A stretch of DNA of 64,000 nt from CAWAHD01 sp963781785 (GTDB taxonomy: Bacteria > Planctomycetota > Planctomycetia > Isosphaerales > Isosphaeraceae), in NCBI GenBank assembly GCA_963781785.1, contig CAWAHD010000005.1, positions 558,001-622,000 of the forward strand, read 5' to 3'. The position numbers were made by a program, and so were the translations under genes. Below are positions 36,245 to 48,645 of this stretch, in pieces (position 1 is the stretch's first letter; the number at the start of each line of letters is the position of its first letter). A model generated the notes under the pieces. That model was not told where the DNA came from. It saw only the letters and a program-made list of their open reading frames with translations, and made no database searches.

Positions 36245-37363
36245 TCACGCGGGTATCGCGTAAGTTTGCCCGGACATCTTCACTGGCTGGGCGTCGGCCT
36301 CCTGAGCTGCGTCAGGTGGCGGGATCAACGCGGGCAAGGGAATCACGAGCCACTCGGAGAGCGTGGCGAGATAGACGTCGTATTGGCGGACCAGCCGCAG
36401 CAGCTCCTCCGTCGCGCGAGGCTCGAGAGTCAGATTGAGCTGCGCAGCCTCGGCAGCCGCGATCAATGCCGGCAAGTCGCCTTCGGGCAATCTCATCGGG
36501 GCCCGCGGATCGACCGTGATTCCGATCGCGTGAATCAGGTCCTTGATCAACTGGACGCCCATGTGGTACGTGAGCCGCGCCTGCTCCGCAGGCAATCCGT
36601 GGCCGCCCACCATGAGTAGTGCGCAGCAATCGAGCAGGACCGTCAGGGAGACCAACCACGATTGGCCGGAGTGCTGGGCGCGGTAAAAGGACAGCACGGG
36701 ATGGGAGAGATGGCTCTCGAGTATCGCCGCCATCCAGCGCTCGCCCTCGCGGAGATTGCCTCGGAGGATTTCAGAACGGTCGAGGCTGGAATAGCGATGC
36801 AGGAACTTGAACGCGTTCGGGGGCTGGCCGACGCGGGAGTGGATCAGCAGATTGCCGGCCTCGCGTGCCCCGTAGGCCTGGTCAAGGAGGGGCATGTAGC
36901 TGATCATGAGCCCCAGGAACACGAACCCGGACGCGGCCTCGACGATCATCAAGAACCCGCTGAGTGAGTCGGGAGAGCCGACATCGCCGAGCCCGAGGGT
37001 GAGGAACGTTGACCCGCTCACGTAGAGTAGCGGGCCGAAGCCGACCGATCCGGAGGACGCCTGGAATCGCAGGCCCAATCCATGGTAGACAAGTGCGAAG
37101 GCGACGATCATCAGCCCAGCCCAGAGTATCAGCAGAATCATGACCGAGATCGGACCGTAAACGGCAAGGAAGCTCAGTCGCAGCTCGGGCTGCCGAATCG
37201 TGCGGCCGATCGCGGCCCAGAGCCTCCAGCTCAGATTATTGAACCTTCCCGACAGGCGCCTCATCGGTGCGACGGTGCGCGGCAGGACGATCGTGGCGAA
37301 CGAGTCCCAGACGACTCCTAACCAGATCAACAGCCCGAACGCGGCTTCAAATCTCTGCAACAT
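36245..37363 (-). CDS. potassium-channel-like membrane protein
   Basis: About 372 residues. A first helix (FGLLIWLGVVWDSFATIVLP) is followed by a two-helix ion-channel unit: helix FLAVYGPISVMILLILWAGL, pore segment YVSGSTFLTLGLGDVG with a filter-like TLGLGD, and helix FLMIVEAASGFVFLGLMISY. The C-terminal about 200 residues are soluble and helical. The filter differs from the canonical T-x-G-Y-G-D, so ion selectivity is uncertain. ATG 37363 is chosen just before the first helix; the frame is open far upstream in low-quality sequence. Confidence 0.65.
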   Translation of the reverse strand: MLQRFEAAFGLLIWLGVVWDSFATIVLPRTVAPMRRLSGRFNNLSWRLWAAIGRTIRQPELRLSFLAVYGPISVMILLILWAGLMIVAFALVYHGLGLRFQASSGSVGFGPLLYVSGSTFLTLGLGDVGSPDSLSGFLMIVEAASGFVFLGLMISYMPLLDQAYGAREAGNLLIHSRVGQPPNAFKFLHRYSSLDRSEILRGNLREGERWMAAILESHLSHPVLSFYRAQHSGQSWLVSLTVLLDCCALLMVGGHGLPAEQARLTYHMGVQLIKDLIHAIGITVDPRAPMRLPEGDLPALIAAAEAAQLNLTLEPRATEELLRLVRQYDVYLATLSEWLVIPLPALIPPPDAAQEADAQPVKMSGQTYAIPA

Positions 37364-37732
37364 CGTGGCCACGAGTGAGACCGCTCCTTCGTACGTTTTC
37401 GTTCGCCGTTCCCTCGGGAAACGCGTTATGAAATATCGATCCAGCGCGGTGCGTCTGGTCGCCGCCGTACCGGACGGGCCGAAGTCTTCCGAAGCGTTTC
37501 GGGCACGGGCGATGTGAATGTGTGGGGACCAAGCGCAACCGGGTGCGCGTGCCCCGCCGGTCGCGGGGACAATGTACCGGGTTCCTTGACGCACGAAAAG
37601 CCATGAATGCAGCGACAGAGCGATGAACGATGTCCAAAGAACGAGAGGTATCGAGCAAGAACCTCACACACAAAAGCGCGCGGCCCAAAAAACACCTTGT
37701 TGCTTCAAGTCCTTACAAAAAGCGGGGTTGCG

Positions 37733-38034
37733 CATGTCGGGTGCATAATCGGAACCGGGGCCTTGTCTTAAACTGTGATGCGCATTGATGTTGCGCATGT
37801 CACGTGAATAATCGGAATTGTCGGTACCAATATCACAAGTCGTTATATGGCAACGGGTTACTCCATGTCGCACGCATAATCGGAGTGTTCGGTACTGATA
37901 TCACAAATCGTTATACGGTAAAGGGTTACTCCATGTCACGTGCATAATCGGAACTTTGGGATCAGAATTCGCGTCTTCTGTCGTATCTCCATATTGTAAA
38001 GCAATTTATACCATGTCGGGGGAACAATCGAAAA
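37733..38034. repeat. 68-bp degenerate tandem repeats with CATGTC-N4-GCATAATCGGA core
   Basis: Cores lie at 37733, 37796, 37864, 37932 and, weaker, 38012. The units 37796-37863 and 37864-37931 align over their full 68 bp with about 80% identity, including TATCACAA-TCGTTATA and GGGTTACTC. This AT-richer block fills the 750-bp gap between the channel gene and the end of sdhB; no gene is seen in 37364-38117. Confidence 0.7.
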
Positions 38035-38117
38035 AGGCGGTGCGACCTGCGATTCCGATTCCTAAGGCCCGCTTCGGTTATTTCCTTGTGAGATTCAAAG
38101 GACACAAGGACAAGAAT

Positions 38118-38923
38118 CTACGTTTCGTCGTGAGCTGGCGGCCGCGGTGCGGCCCGGACGGCCAGCGGCTCGCGGCGGGGCCGGAAGGCGGCGCGGAGCA
38201 GGTCGCGGTTGAGCTGGGCGATGAACTCGAGCGGGATTTCCTTGGGGCAGACGGCCTCGCACTCGGCGTGGTTGGTGCAGGTTCCGAATTCTTCGCCGGT
38301 CCATGGCCGCCACCATGTTCAGTGTGCGCTCGTCGCGCTCGGGCTGGCCCTGCGGAAGCGCGTTCAAGTGGGTGACCTTGGCCGCGGTGAACAGCATGGC
38401 CGACGCGTTGGGGCAGGCGGCCACGCAGGCCCCGCAGCCGATGCATGCGGCGGCGTCCATGGCCGTCTCGGCGGCGTCTTTGGTGACCAGGATCGACATT
38501 GGCCTCGGGGGCGCTGCCGGTCGGCGCGATGATGAAGCCGCCGGCCTGGATGATGCGGTCGAACGCCGACCGATCGACCACCAGGTCCTTGATGCACCGG
38601 GAAGGCCTTGGCACGCCACGGCTCGAGGGTCAAGGAATCGCCGTCCTTGAAGAAACGCATGTGGAGCTGGCAGACGGTGGTGCCCCGGCGCGGGCCATGG
38701 GCCACGCCGTTGATCAAGAAACCGCACGACCCGCAGATGCCCTCGCGGCAATCGTGGTCGAAGGCCACCGGCTCTTCGCCGCGGCCGATCAGCTCTTCGT
38801 TCAAGACGTCGAGCATCTCCAGGAAAGACATGTCGGCGGTCACGTCCCTTGACCTGGTAGGTGACGAGCTGCCCGGCCGCGATCGGCGTCTTTCTGCCGC
38901 CAGATCTTCAGAGTAAGATTCAT
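38118..38923 (-). pseudogene. sdhB: succinate dehydrogenase iron-sulfur subunit, multiply frameshifted
   Basis: SdhB passes electrons from SdhA to the membrane quinone site through three Fe-S clusters. All ligand motifs survive: DHDCREGICGSCGFLING (2Fe-2S), VCQLHM, AACIGCGACVAACPNASAM and GTCTNHAECEAVCPKEIPLE. ATG 38923 starts MNLTLKIWRQKDAD; the sequence ends at TAG 38118-38120 after PPAHDET. Breaks lie near 38865, 38595, 38498 and 38310. The start lies two bases after the sdhA stop. Confidence 0.85.
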
Positions 38924-38925
38924 GA

Positions 38926-40845
<1,920 letters not shown>

Positions 40846-40856
40846 CTCACACTCCT

Positions 40857-41628
40857 TCAGCGAAACCAGCCGGCCAGCACGGCAACCGGCACCGAGATGA
40901 AGCCGGCGAACACCACGATCGCCACGACGCCGCGACAGGGCTCGCAAGGCCGGTGTCGATCCGCGGCGTTGTTCAAGCCGAGCGTCTGGAGCATGCTCCA
41001 GACCCCGTGGTCCAGATGCAGGCACAGGGCCGCCATCGCCAGGATGTAGAACAGCGATACATACCAGACGGAAAAGCCGGCCACCACGTTCTTGTAGACC
41101 GCAAGGTGGTGGAACTGACCGGGCTGAAGCCGACCGCCCCGACCGTCAGGTGAAGCAGATGGTAGACGATGAAAAGCGCCAGGATCACGCCGCTCTAGCG
41201 CATGGTCAGGGAGGCGTAAGTCGCGGCAAGCGACCGCTTGGTCTCGATAGCCCTGTGGGCGGGCGGCCCAGTTCATGCGCGTGAGCTCGATACGCGGCAA
41301 CGATGTGGAGCACGACGCACGCCAGGAGGATGATGCGGGCCGTCCACAGCAGCATCCCGTACGGGAGCAGGGGCTCGCCCATCTCGCGGAGGAAGGCCGC
41401 ATAGGCGTTGATCGCTTCCTCGCCGAGGAAAATCTTGAGGTTGCCGACCATGTGGGCGATGACGAACCCGACCAGGACCACGCCGGTGACCGCCATCACC
41501 ACCTTCTTGCCGACCATCGTGCCCCACAGGACCACGATCGGATTGGTCGACCAGGCTCTCCGGGGCTTCCTTGCTGGCTCAATCCTCGGCCCAGCGACCG
41601 GTCTCTCACCGAGTTGTTGTTGCACCAT
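40857..41628 (-). pseudogene. sdhC: succinate dehydrogenase cytochrome b subunit, frameshifts and one nonsense codon
   Basis: Membrane anchor of the complex, cytochrome b558 type. Helices are GKKVVMAVTGVVLVGFVIAH, WTARIILLACVVLHIVAAY, VILALFIVYHLLHLTVGAVG, VWYVSLFYILAMAALCLHLD, and VVAIVVFAGFISVPVAVLAG; His residues in AHMVGN, VLHIVA, IVYHLLHL and CLHLDHG fit heme ligation. ATG 41628 is the start. Breaks lie near 41285, 41235 and 41115. A TAG at 41195-41197 stands where MRWSGV is expected, so Trp TGG reads TAG. First gene of sdhCAB. Confidence 0.8.
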
Positions 41629-41820
41629 CTGTTTGACCCTCGAACCTGATCGGGATGGCTGAGTCTTACTAAATTAGCAGCCGGCGCGGGCAATGCCCAG
41701 CAATTAATTCTGCGGATCCGGTCAAGTTTTTGGGTTTTGCGGACGATAACTTTCAGGAGGGATACAGCGGAGATCTCGCGCGCTTCTGGGCGGTGGTGCC
41801 GCACGGTTTGAGGGAGTCCC

Positions 41821-43076
41821 ATGGACGAACCGGGGCGCGGCGAAACGCTCTGGCACCGATCGTTTCGACTCGCGGTCGTGCTGCTCGCGGTGTCGGCGGG
41901 TATCAGCGGATGCGTCGGTCCCAAAGCTGTCCGCTACACGCGGATGCGGTACAACGAAGTGTTCCGCGACACCAACGACGAGCAGCTCTTGATCAATATC
42001 GTGCGCCTGCGGTACGCCGACTCGCCGGTGTTCATCGACCTGCCGAACATCACCAGCCAGTTCGAGGTGGCCGGCCAGGGCAACTACCTCGGCGGGTACG
42101 GCTATCAGTACAAGGGCCCCACAAGCCTGGGGTTCGGCGCTCGAGCGCCCGAGACACACCGACCCTGAGCTACCACCCGCGCGAAGGGCGGGAGATCGCC
42201 AAGGCGATGCTGACGCCGCTGTCGGCCGATCTGTTCATCGTGGTCAACGCGGGAGCCAATCTCGAGCAGCTTCTCTTGATGTCGATCAACGACATCAACG
42301 ACGTCTCGAACGCGGCTCGGGCCACGACGCTGGTTCCGAGGGTGCCCGACGACAACGTCATGTATCTTCGGGGCGTCCGCCTGCTGGCGTCGCTGCGGGA
42401 TCGCGATGCCACCGAACTGTCGCTCGGGACGGACGAGGAGTCGGAGGGCGCATCCGATCCGATTCCACGTAGCTCGGTCGAGGGCCGGGACCTTCTGAAC
42501 GCTGCCCGGGACGGCTACATCTACCGGACTCAGGGTGACGGGCAGATGACCCTCCACAAGCGGGAGAAGGGGCTCTACCTCAAGATTCGACGCGAGTATG
42601 TCGACTCGCCGGAAATGCGGGAAGTCGCGCAGATCTTTCATCTGACGCCGGGCCTGAACAAGTACCGGATCAGGTCGGAGCTGCACGAGGAGGCTCACCG
42701 GGTACTCCCGGCCGCGCTCGGAGACAACACGATTTACATGAATTTGCGGTCGGTACTTCAGATCATGACGTTCCTCTCCAAGGGTGTGTGCGTTCCCGAG
42801 GAGCATGTGACTTCGGGGATCGTACCGGTGACCCTTGGCCCGGACGGCCGGCCCTTCGACTGGACGGATGTGACCGCAGGGAACTTCACGGTCCACGCGC
42901 AGAAACATCGGCCCCGCGACGCGGAGGCGGCCGTCCATTATCGGGGGTACTGGTACTTTATCGCTCGCGATGACGTGAACTCGCGCGCGGTCCTGGCCAT
43001 TCTCGAGATCCTGTTCGGGCTGCAAGAATCGGACGGCAAAAACGCCGGCCCGCTGCTCACTCTGCCGCTGGGCTGA
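41821..43076 (+). CDS. hypothetical lipoprotein, one frameshift
   Basis: About 415 residues once joined. Basic start, hydrophobic helix LAVVLLAVSAGISGC with the lipobox Cys at residue 31, then VRYTRMRYNEVFRDTNDEQL and LLINIVRLRYADSPVFIDLP, a pattern repeated in planctomycete and proteobacterial lipoproteins of unknown function. The frame breaks near 42147 (LGFGA to RDTPTLSYHPREGREIAKAM). The C-terminal part reads HYRGYWYFIARDDVNSRAVL and AILEILFGLQES. It is divergent from sdhC. Confidence 0.7.
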
Positions 43077-43150
43077 GGAAATCGGCGCGGAGTGAGCGCT
43101 GGTCCAGGAATTCACGAGCGGACGCATGCTTGCCCTCGTCTCTAACGTGA

Positions 43151-44281
43151 TCACGATCTCGCTGCGGCAGCCGGGAGACCGATGAACGGATTGGGCGGCT
43201 CGGCCGCCGGATGGTAAATGAACGCGATGCCGAACAGGACATACACGCCGATCAGCATCAACCCTTCGAGCCAGCTCGACTCGCCGTCGTAAGTCAGGTT
43301 GCGCGCCAAGTAGATCGCCATCACGATGGCGATCAGCTCCAGCGGTGAAAAGACCAGGTTCATGTCCTTGCCCATGATCATCCCCAGGAACACGAGCACA
43401 GGCGCCACCAGGAGTCCCACCTGGGCGCTGGCGCCGGCAGTGACTCCGACGGCCAGGTCCATCTGGTCCTTGCGGGCGAAGCGGACGGCGTTCAAGATCT
43501 CGGCGGCATTGCCGACCAGGGCAAGCAAGAAGACCCCGGCGAACCGCGCGGGCACGTGCAGGCTAAGGGCGGCCGGCTCGATGGCGCCGGTCAAGACCTC
43601 GCTCATGATGGCCAGAAAGACCGTGACCGCGGCCAGGGTCACCAGCGCCCGGGTGCGGCTCCAGACGATCTCTCGACCCTCTGCCACTTCGTCAGGCCGC
43701 TCGGCCTTTTCCTGGAGATTTGCCTTGACCCCCTCCTTGCCGATCAACGACTTTTGACTGATCAGGATCGCGACCAGATACGCCAGATAAACCACGAACA
43801 AGACGACCGCGGTCTCCCGGCTGATGGCGCGGGACGCCGAAAGGCTGAACTGGCTCACTGCCGGGATGATCAACCCGAACGACGCCAGCGTGAGCAAGGC
43901 CGTTGTCATGTGGGCCGATTGCGGATCGAAGTGTTGATTGCGGCGGTACTTGATTCCACCGGCAAAAAACGCGAGTCCCAGGCCAAAAAGCACGTTGCCG
44001 ATGATCGAGCCGGTCAGTGAAGACTTCACGATATTGACCAGGCCCGCATGGAGGGCGAATCCTGAAATGATGATTTCCGGCGCGTTCCCCAGCGAGGCGT
44101 TCAGGAGGCCGCCCACGGTCGGGCCAAGATACCTGGCGAGGGCCTCGGTCGCGTCGCCCATCAAACCCGCCAGCGGAATGATCGCCAGCGCAGAGGCGAG
44201 GAACACCAGGACCGGCGGGGCGCCGAGCCGGTCCAGGCCGACGCCGATCGGGATGAATACCAGGAGCCAGTTCAGATTCAT
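43151..44281 (-). CDS. calcium/proton exchanger (CaCA superfamily)
   Basis: A 376-residue inner-membrane cation antiporter. The two alpha-repeats with acidic residues are visible as LLNASLGNAPEIIISGFALHAGLV and AGVFLLALVGNAAEILNAVR; about 11 hydrophobic segments and a charged loop (KANLQEKAERPDEVAEGREI) between halves fit the CAX/ChaA type. ATG 44281 is used. It follows a small gene on the same strand with only 5 bp between, so the two are probably co-transcribed. Confidence 0.85.
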   Translation of the reverse strand: MNLNWLLVFIPIGVGLDRLGAPPVLVFLASALAIIPLAGLMGDATEALARYLGPTVGGLLNASLGNAPEIIISGFALHAGLVNIVKSSLTGSIIGNVLFGLGLAFFAGGIKYRRNQHFDPQSAHMTTALLTLASFGLIIPAVSQFSLSASRAISRETAVVLFVVYLAYLVAILISQKSLIGKEGVKANLQEKAERPDEVAEGREIVWSRTRALVTLAAVTVFLAIMSEVLTGAIEPAALSLHVPARFAGVFLLALVGNAAEILNAVRFARKDQMDLAVGVTAGASAQVGLLVAPVLVFLGMIMGKDMNLVFSPLELIAIVMAIYLARNLTYDGESSWLEGLMLIGVYVLFGIAFIYHPAAEPPNPFIGLPAAAARS

Positions 44282-44286
44282 CGATT

Positions 44287-44637
44287 TCAGACCTCGGTGA
44301 TTGCGACGACGCGCAGCCACCGGAGATTGTATGCGTGCGGCGGGTTGAACTCGGCGTCGACCTCCCAGACGTGGTGGCCGAGCACCTGCTTGTCCAGGGT
44401 CACCTTGAAGCCCTCCTCGTCGCGGACAATGCCCACCTGCGGCGGTGCGATCCGGGACGCATCCCTGGCATAGACCGCGCCCGGATTGATCCAGAAATGC
44501 CGATCGACGTCGACCTTGATCGTCTCGGCACTCACGAACGCGTGTTCGTTGAGCGGAATGTCCTTGGCCGTGGAGGCACGGTACAAGTACTGATCGGGGA
44601 CAAGCGACGAGTCGGGCACGAGGGCCTCCTGAGTCAT
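44287..44637 (-). CDS. hypothetical protein upstream of the cation exchanger
   Basis: 116 residues from ATG 44637: MTQEALVPDSSLVPDQYLYR..., with a DVDRHFWINPGAVYARDASR segment and an acidic, soluble composition. No signal peptide or membrane helix. I do not recognise the family. Five bases separate its stop from the start of the exchanger, so it may act with it. Confidence 0.6.
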   Translation of the reverse strand: MTQEALVPDSSLVPDQYLYRASTAKDIPLNEHAFVSAETIKVDVDRHFWINPGAVYARDASRIAPPQVGIVRDEEGFKVTLDKQVLGHHVWEVDAEFNPPHAYNLRWLRVVAITEV

Positions 44638-44922
44638 TAGTCCGTAGGTTTGCGTACACGGGCTTCGATGAGCCAGTGATTATAAGGAATCCCCCAGGCT
44701 CAGTCATCCGTCGCGAGGATCGCTGGTCGTGCGAATCCCCCCGCTCTCTCCCCCGGGAGACGGAGCCAGTAAAACGCGTCGACCGCCAGTGTGCTGTGGC
44801 GCTCAGCCTTCACCCCCGTCCCGCGCCACTCGCCCTGGATCGTGTCCGACAACTGTGGTAGGATTGGCGGGCAACGAGCACAGGAAAAGCGGCTTCCCGA
44901 CGAGGACATCGCATTGACGATC

Positions 44923-46884
44923 ATGCCCATTCTCCGGAGCGAACTGGTGGCCGCGTCGCGGCGGGGTCGCGTCCAATCGGAGCGGGCGTGGTTCGCGCTG
45001 GTGCTGATGGCGATCGTACTCGGAACATTTGGAACCTGGTATTACTGGGAATCGGGCAACGTCTCGCACGAGCTGATGGCGCGGGTGGCGGTCCAGTCGT
45101 TTTACTGGGCAGTCCTGGTTCATTCGACATTGATCGCGGTGAGCGCGACTGCCGGCGCGCTCTCGATCGCGGGAGAGAAGGACCGGCAAACCCTGGGTTT
45201 TCTGCTGGCCACGCCGCTCAATAACGCGGAGATCATCCTGGGGAAGCTGGTGGTCCGGATGGTGAGCGTCTTGAACACAGTGGCCGCGGGGCTCCCGGTC
45301 GTGCTGTTGCTCGACACGCTCGGCGGGATCGATCTGCGGCTGATCCTTCTGGCATACGGCGGCATTTTGTCGACCTCGTTCTTTGTGCTGGCGATGGCGA
45401 TCTGGTGCTCGACGGGTGCCGAGAACGGCCGGCGGGCCCACACCACCATGGGCTTCGTGATCCTGTTCTGGCTGGTCGTACCGTTCTGGATCGGATCGAC
45501 GCCGATCTTGAGTCGGCTGGGAATCCGGCCGCCCGCATTCCTGATGACGGTGAATCTGTGGATCCTGGCGAGCAGTCCGCTGAATCTGCTGGCGCGGTTC
45601 GCCGCCTTGGGCGCGGGCTCGGCCCGGGCCCTGGTGTACGGAGTCGCCTGGATGAGCGGACTCCAGGTTGCCGGGGGCCTGGCCTTTGTCGGCGCGGCGA
45701 TTCTCAGGCTGCGGTCGGCTTACCGCGCCAATATGGGCGAGGACGGCAACAGGCTGGCCCGCCGGCTCAATCTGCCGTCCCTGCGACTCTTCCCCAAACG
45801 CCCGGTCGGGGATGACCCGATCCTGTGGAAAGCGATGGAGATCCACCCTCGCGCCAACCTCCTGTTGCAGATTCTCGGTCTCTTGATCGCGGCGGCTGTG
45901 TGGGGAGCGCTCGCGACGTCCACTTTCTATTTTGCTCGCCTGGCTTTCGTCGAGCTCTGGAATCATGGTTACCACTCAGGAGCCCCCTCTACTCGTGCGC
46001 CCGAGCTCAACCTGGCGGTCGGGTTTTTCTCGGCAGCCCCGCTGGCCGGTGAACCGGCCAACCAAAGGCGGGTCGACTTCAATCTCTTCATCCGTCTGGT
46101 CACGATGTCGAGCAGTGTGTTCCTGGCCGTGCTCACGGCGGCGATGGCCTTCGGAACGATCGCCGAAGAGCGCAGGCGGGGCACTTGGTCGAGCTTGACA
46201 GCAACCCCGCTGTCCGGACGCGAGATCTTGAAAAGCTTGATGTTGTCGGCGCTCTGGCGGCTGCGCTGGCTCTTGATCACGCCACTCTTCCTCTGGACGC
46301 TGGGACTTGTCGCGGGGGCGATCCATCCGCTGGGTTATGCCGCGGCCGTGCTCCTCGAGGCGGCGTCGACGTGGTGGCTCTTGAGTGCCGGCTTTCTGAC
46401 GGCGATCCGCTCGATCGATCAGGCCGAGCGCGAAGGTCGCCCCGGCGACAGCATGGCCGTGGCCGCGAGCAATGGCCTGGGCCGGTTGATTCTGGTGCCG
46501 ACGTTGTCGGCGGCCGTCCCTATTCTTTTCTCAAGGCAGTTCGGCTCGATCTTCTGGGGTGCCCTTTCGCCTCCCTTCATGATCGGCCTGGTGCTGGTAT
46601 CGTGGCGGGAGATGCGATCGTCCCTCCAAGGACCGGTCTACCCCCTCTTGGGTTGGCTCGGCCCGAGGGCCGCCGGCAGTCCACGTGACGTCGCCCTGGC
46701 GCTCGTCATCGGAGTCTGCGTACCGCTTCTCTGGGGCTATCGCAACTGGCGAATCAGCGTGGCCCATTTCGATCGGCTGGTCGGCAGGCCGTGGCGCGAC
46801 GCAGACAATCTCGCGGAAACAGGAGCCCACGGTGATGCTCGCCTGACTCGGCCAAGCGCAGACCCAGGGCTCACATCGGTGTGA
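44923..46884 (+). CDS. ABC-2-type transporter permease
   Basis: 653 residues, with two ABC-2-like permease halves. Each half has the soluble-facing GEKDRQTLGFLLATPL / EERRRGTWSSLTATPLSGREIL segment typical of ABC-2 permeases, followed by blocks of helices. The first half spans about 20-270 and the second about 300-620. ATG 44923 (MPILRSELVAASRRGR) is chosen; the frame is open to 44791. No ATP-binding subunit gene is adjacent, so the partner must lie elsewhere. The substrate is unknown. The 44638-44922 gap shows nothing. Confidence 0.75.
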   Translation: MPILRSELVAASRRGRVQSERAWFALVLMAIVLGTFGTWYYWESGNVSHELMARVAVQSFYWAVLVHSTLIAVSATAGALSIAGEKDRQTLGFLLATPLNNAEIILGKLVVRMVSVLNTVAAGLPVVLLLDTLGGIDLRLILLAYGGILSTSFFVLAMAIWCSTGAENGRRAHTTMGFVILFWLVVPFWIGSTPILSRLGIRPPAFLMTVNLWILASSPLNLLARFAALGAGSARALVYGVAWMSGLQVAGGLAFVGAAILRLRSAYRANMGEDGNRLARRLNLPSLRLFPKRPVGDDPILWKAMEIHPRANLLLQILGLLIAAAVWGALATSTFYFARLAFVELWNHGYHSGAPSTRAPELNLAVGFFSAAPLAGEPANQRRVDFNLFIRLVTMSSSVFLAVLTAAMAFGTIAEERRRGTWSSLTATPLSGREILKSLMLSALWRLRWLLITPLFLWTLGLVAGAIHPLGYAAAVLLEAASTWWLLSAGFLTAIRSIDQAEREGRPGDSMAVAASNGLGRLILVPTLSAAVPILFSRQFGSIFWGALSPPFMIGLVLVSWREMRSSLQGPVYPLLGWLGPRAAGSPRDVALALVIGVCVPLLWGYRNWRISVAHFDRLVGRPWRDADNLAETGAHGDARLTRPSADPGLTSV

Positions 46885-46955
46885 GCGAACGAGCGACAGG
46901 CTCGCCGGCGCGTCGGGCTGGGATATTTCGCCTTGAGCGGAATGGCACGGCTTGA

Positions 46956-46980
46956 CCAGGCCTGGCTTCCGGGGGCCTGG
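46956..46980. terminator. hairpin between convergent genes
   Basis: CCAGGCC and GGCCTGG arms around an 11-nt loop, 71 bp after the permease stop and 48 bp before the end of the DUF1559 gene. No T tract. Confidence 0.3.
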
Positions 46981-47028
46981 CGGCCGTGCAATTCCGGACT
47001 CGAGTGACCGGTCTTCGTTCGTCTTCGA

Positions 47029-48299
47029 TCAGTTGACGAAGGCGTCCTGCTCGACGGGCATCTGCTTGAGATAGAGCGGCAGCTTGCTGCCGGCCGGGGT
47101 GATGATCTTGGCGTAGACGGTGCCGTCGATGGTGTTGTTGATAAACCGGATGCCCCCGTCACAGAAGCCCATGTTGCAACCGCCGGGGTGGGCGCTGTTG
47201 GAGAACGGATACTGCCCCTCAATCGTCAGGTTCTGGCCGCCGTTGATATTGGCGTAGGTGCCGACCTTGTTGGCGAACGACCAGCCCAGGCCGTCGAGAT
47301 CGCCCAGTGGGGCGAGCAAGGACGCCGAGGCTGTGCAATCATTGCCACCCACCGCGCAGACGTTCGCGCTGATGAACGACGTCCAGTTGGGGAGTGGGTT
47401 CGCCCAACTGGTGACGGGCAGTTGGTTCGAGTAAGGGCTGACCGAGATGCTGACGCCGGTGAGCGTGTTTTCGCTCAGAAGGATCGTGTTCGAGGCACCG
47501 TCGATGATTCCCGTCAAGGACGAGCGCAGGTTGTAGGGGACCCTGATCTGCATTCCTTGTGCGTAGGTCGACTCGGGGAACATCACACCCATCTTCTGCA
47601 TGATGCCGAGGGTGGCGGGGAGACTCGGCGACCAGGTGAGCGGACCGGCCGGCGCCCGGCGCCATCGATCGGCGAGCCGGCCCAGCTATACGGAACAGCC
47701 TGGTAGAGAGAGTAACCACCGTTGACGACGTAGCTCAGGTTTCCCTGGCCGGTCTGAATCGTGTTGTCGTCGGGGCAGATCAAGACGCCGATCGAAATAT
47801 TGGAGATCTTGTAGTTGCTGGCCTGGCCGATGAGATAGTTGGTCTGATCGTAGAACGTCGCGCAGCCGTTTTGCGGATACCCGGTGGGAATCGTCGGGCT
47901 GAACATCGTCCACTGGTTGAACAGATCCGTGTTGTCGAGGTAAGGCAGGATCGGGACGACCCAACTGTACATCGGCGAGGTGTTTCCCGAGGGGGTGCCG
48001 CCCGGCATCCATTGAATGACGGCGCCTGAAGAGGGAGTGGTGAGGAAGGTGGCGACTGACGCCGGCGTGGGATCCTCGCCGAACTCGCCGGAGGGCGGGA
48101 ACACGTTCTTGTTGTTGACGTAGCCGATGATCGCCAGGACAACGTTTTTCATGTTGCTCTGGCACTTGGCGCGGCGGCCCGCTTCGCGGGCCGAGTTGAT
48201 GGCGGGCAGGAGCAGCCCGACCAGGATGCCGATGATGCTGATCACCACCAGCAGCTCGATCAATGTGAAACCCTGGCGAACGCGACGACGGGAAGCCAT
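47029..48299 (-). CDS. DUF1559 protein with type IV prepilin-like N-terminus, one frameshift
   Basis: A planctomycete family with hundreds of paralogs per genome. ATG 48299 starts MASRRRVRQGFTLIELLVVI, a prepilin cleavage/methylation motif (G-FTLIE), followed by the helix and the DUF1559 start REAGRRAKCQSNMKN. The C-terminal H-x-G motif region is seen in AHPGGCNMGFCDGGIRFINN. The frame breaks near 47650 between DGAG and LTWSPSLPATLG/MQKMG; joined, it is about 423 residues. It likely forms a surface or pseudopilus-like fibre component. Confidence 0.85.
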
Positions 48300-48411
48300 G
48301 AGCAGTCCTTTCAGAAGAGGAAACTGAGACTGAGATTGATTTTATCCGCGCCCGGCCCTCTCCGGCAAGCGGTGCCGGCGCGGATCAGGGACGGGAGAAG
48401 AAGACAGCGAA

Positions 48412-48603
48412 GAACAGCGAGAACGCGACGGCCTTGTGTCTGGCGGCGCCTCGAACATCGAAGAACAGAGAGAACGCGACGGCCTTGTGTCTGGCGGCGC
48501 CTCGAACATCGAAGAACAGCGAGAACGCGACGGCCTTGTGTCTGGCGGCGCCTTGAACATCGAAGAACAGCGAGAACGCGACGGCCTTGCGTCTGGCGGC
48601 GCC
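48412..48603. repeat. 51-bp tandem repeat, about 3.8 copies
   Basis: Units start at 48412, 48463, 48514 and 48565, each beginning GAACAGCGAGAACGCGACGG, with two or three base differences. 51 is a multiple of three, so a 17-residue periodic frame exists on either strand, but no gene start or stop makes it a plausible protein. It lies between the DUF1559 gene and the end of the giant operon gene. Confidence 0.8.
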
Positions 48604-48645
48604 GGGACCACCCCCCCTAACCCCCCCTTCACAAGGGGGGGAAAG
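48604..48645. repeat. type C hairpin repeat (C7-TTCACAA-G7)
   Basis: C-run, loop and G-run (48621-48641), preceded by CCACCCCCCCTAA. The same unit occurs at 61392, 61545, 63351, 63641 and 63674. It could stop transcription or translation between genes. The rest of 48646-48795 shows nothing. Confidence 0.75.
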
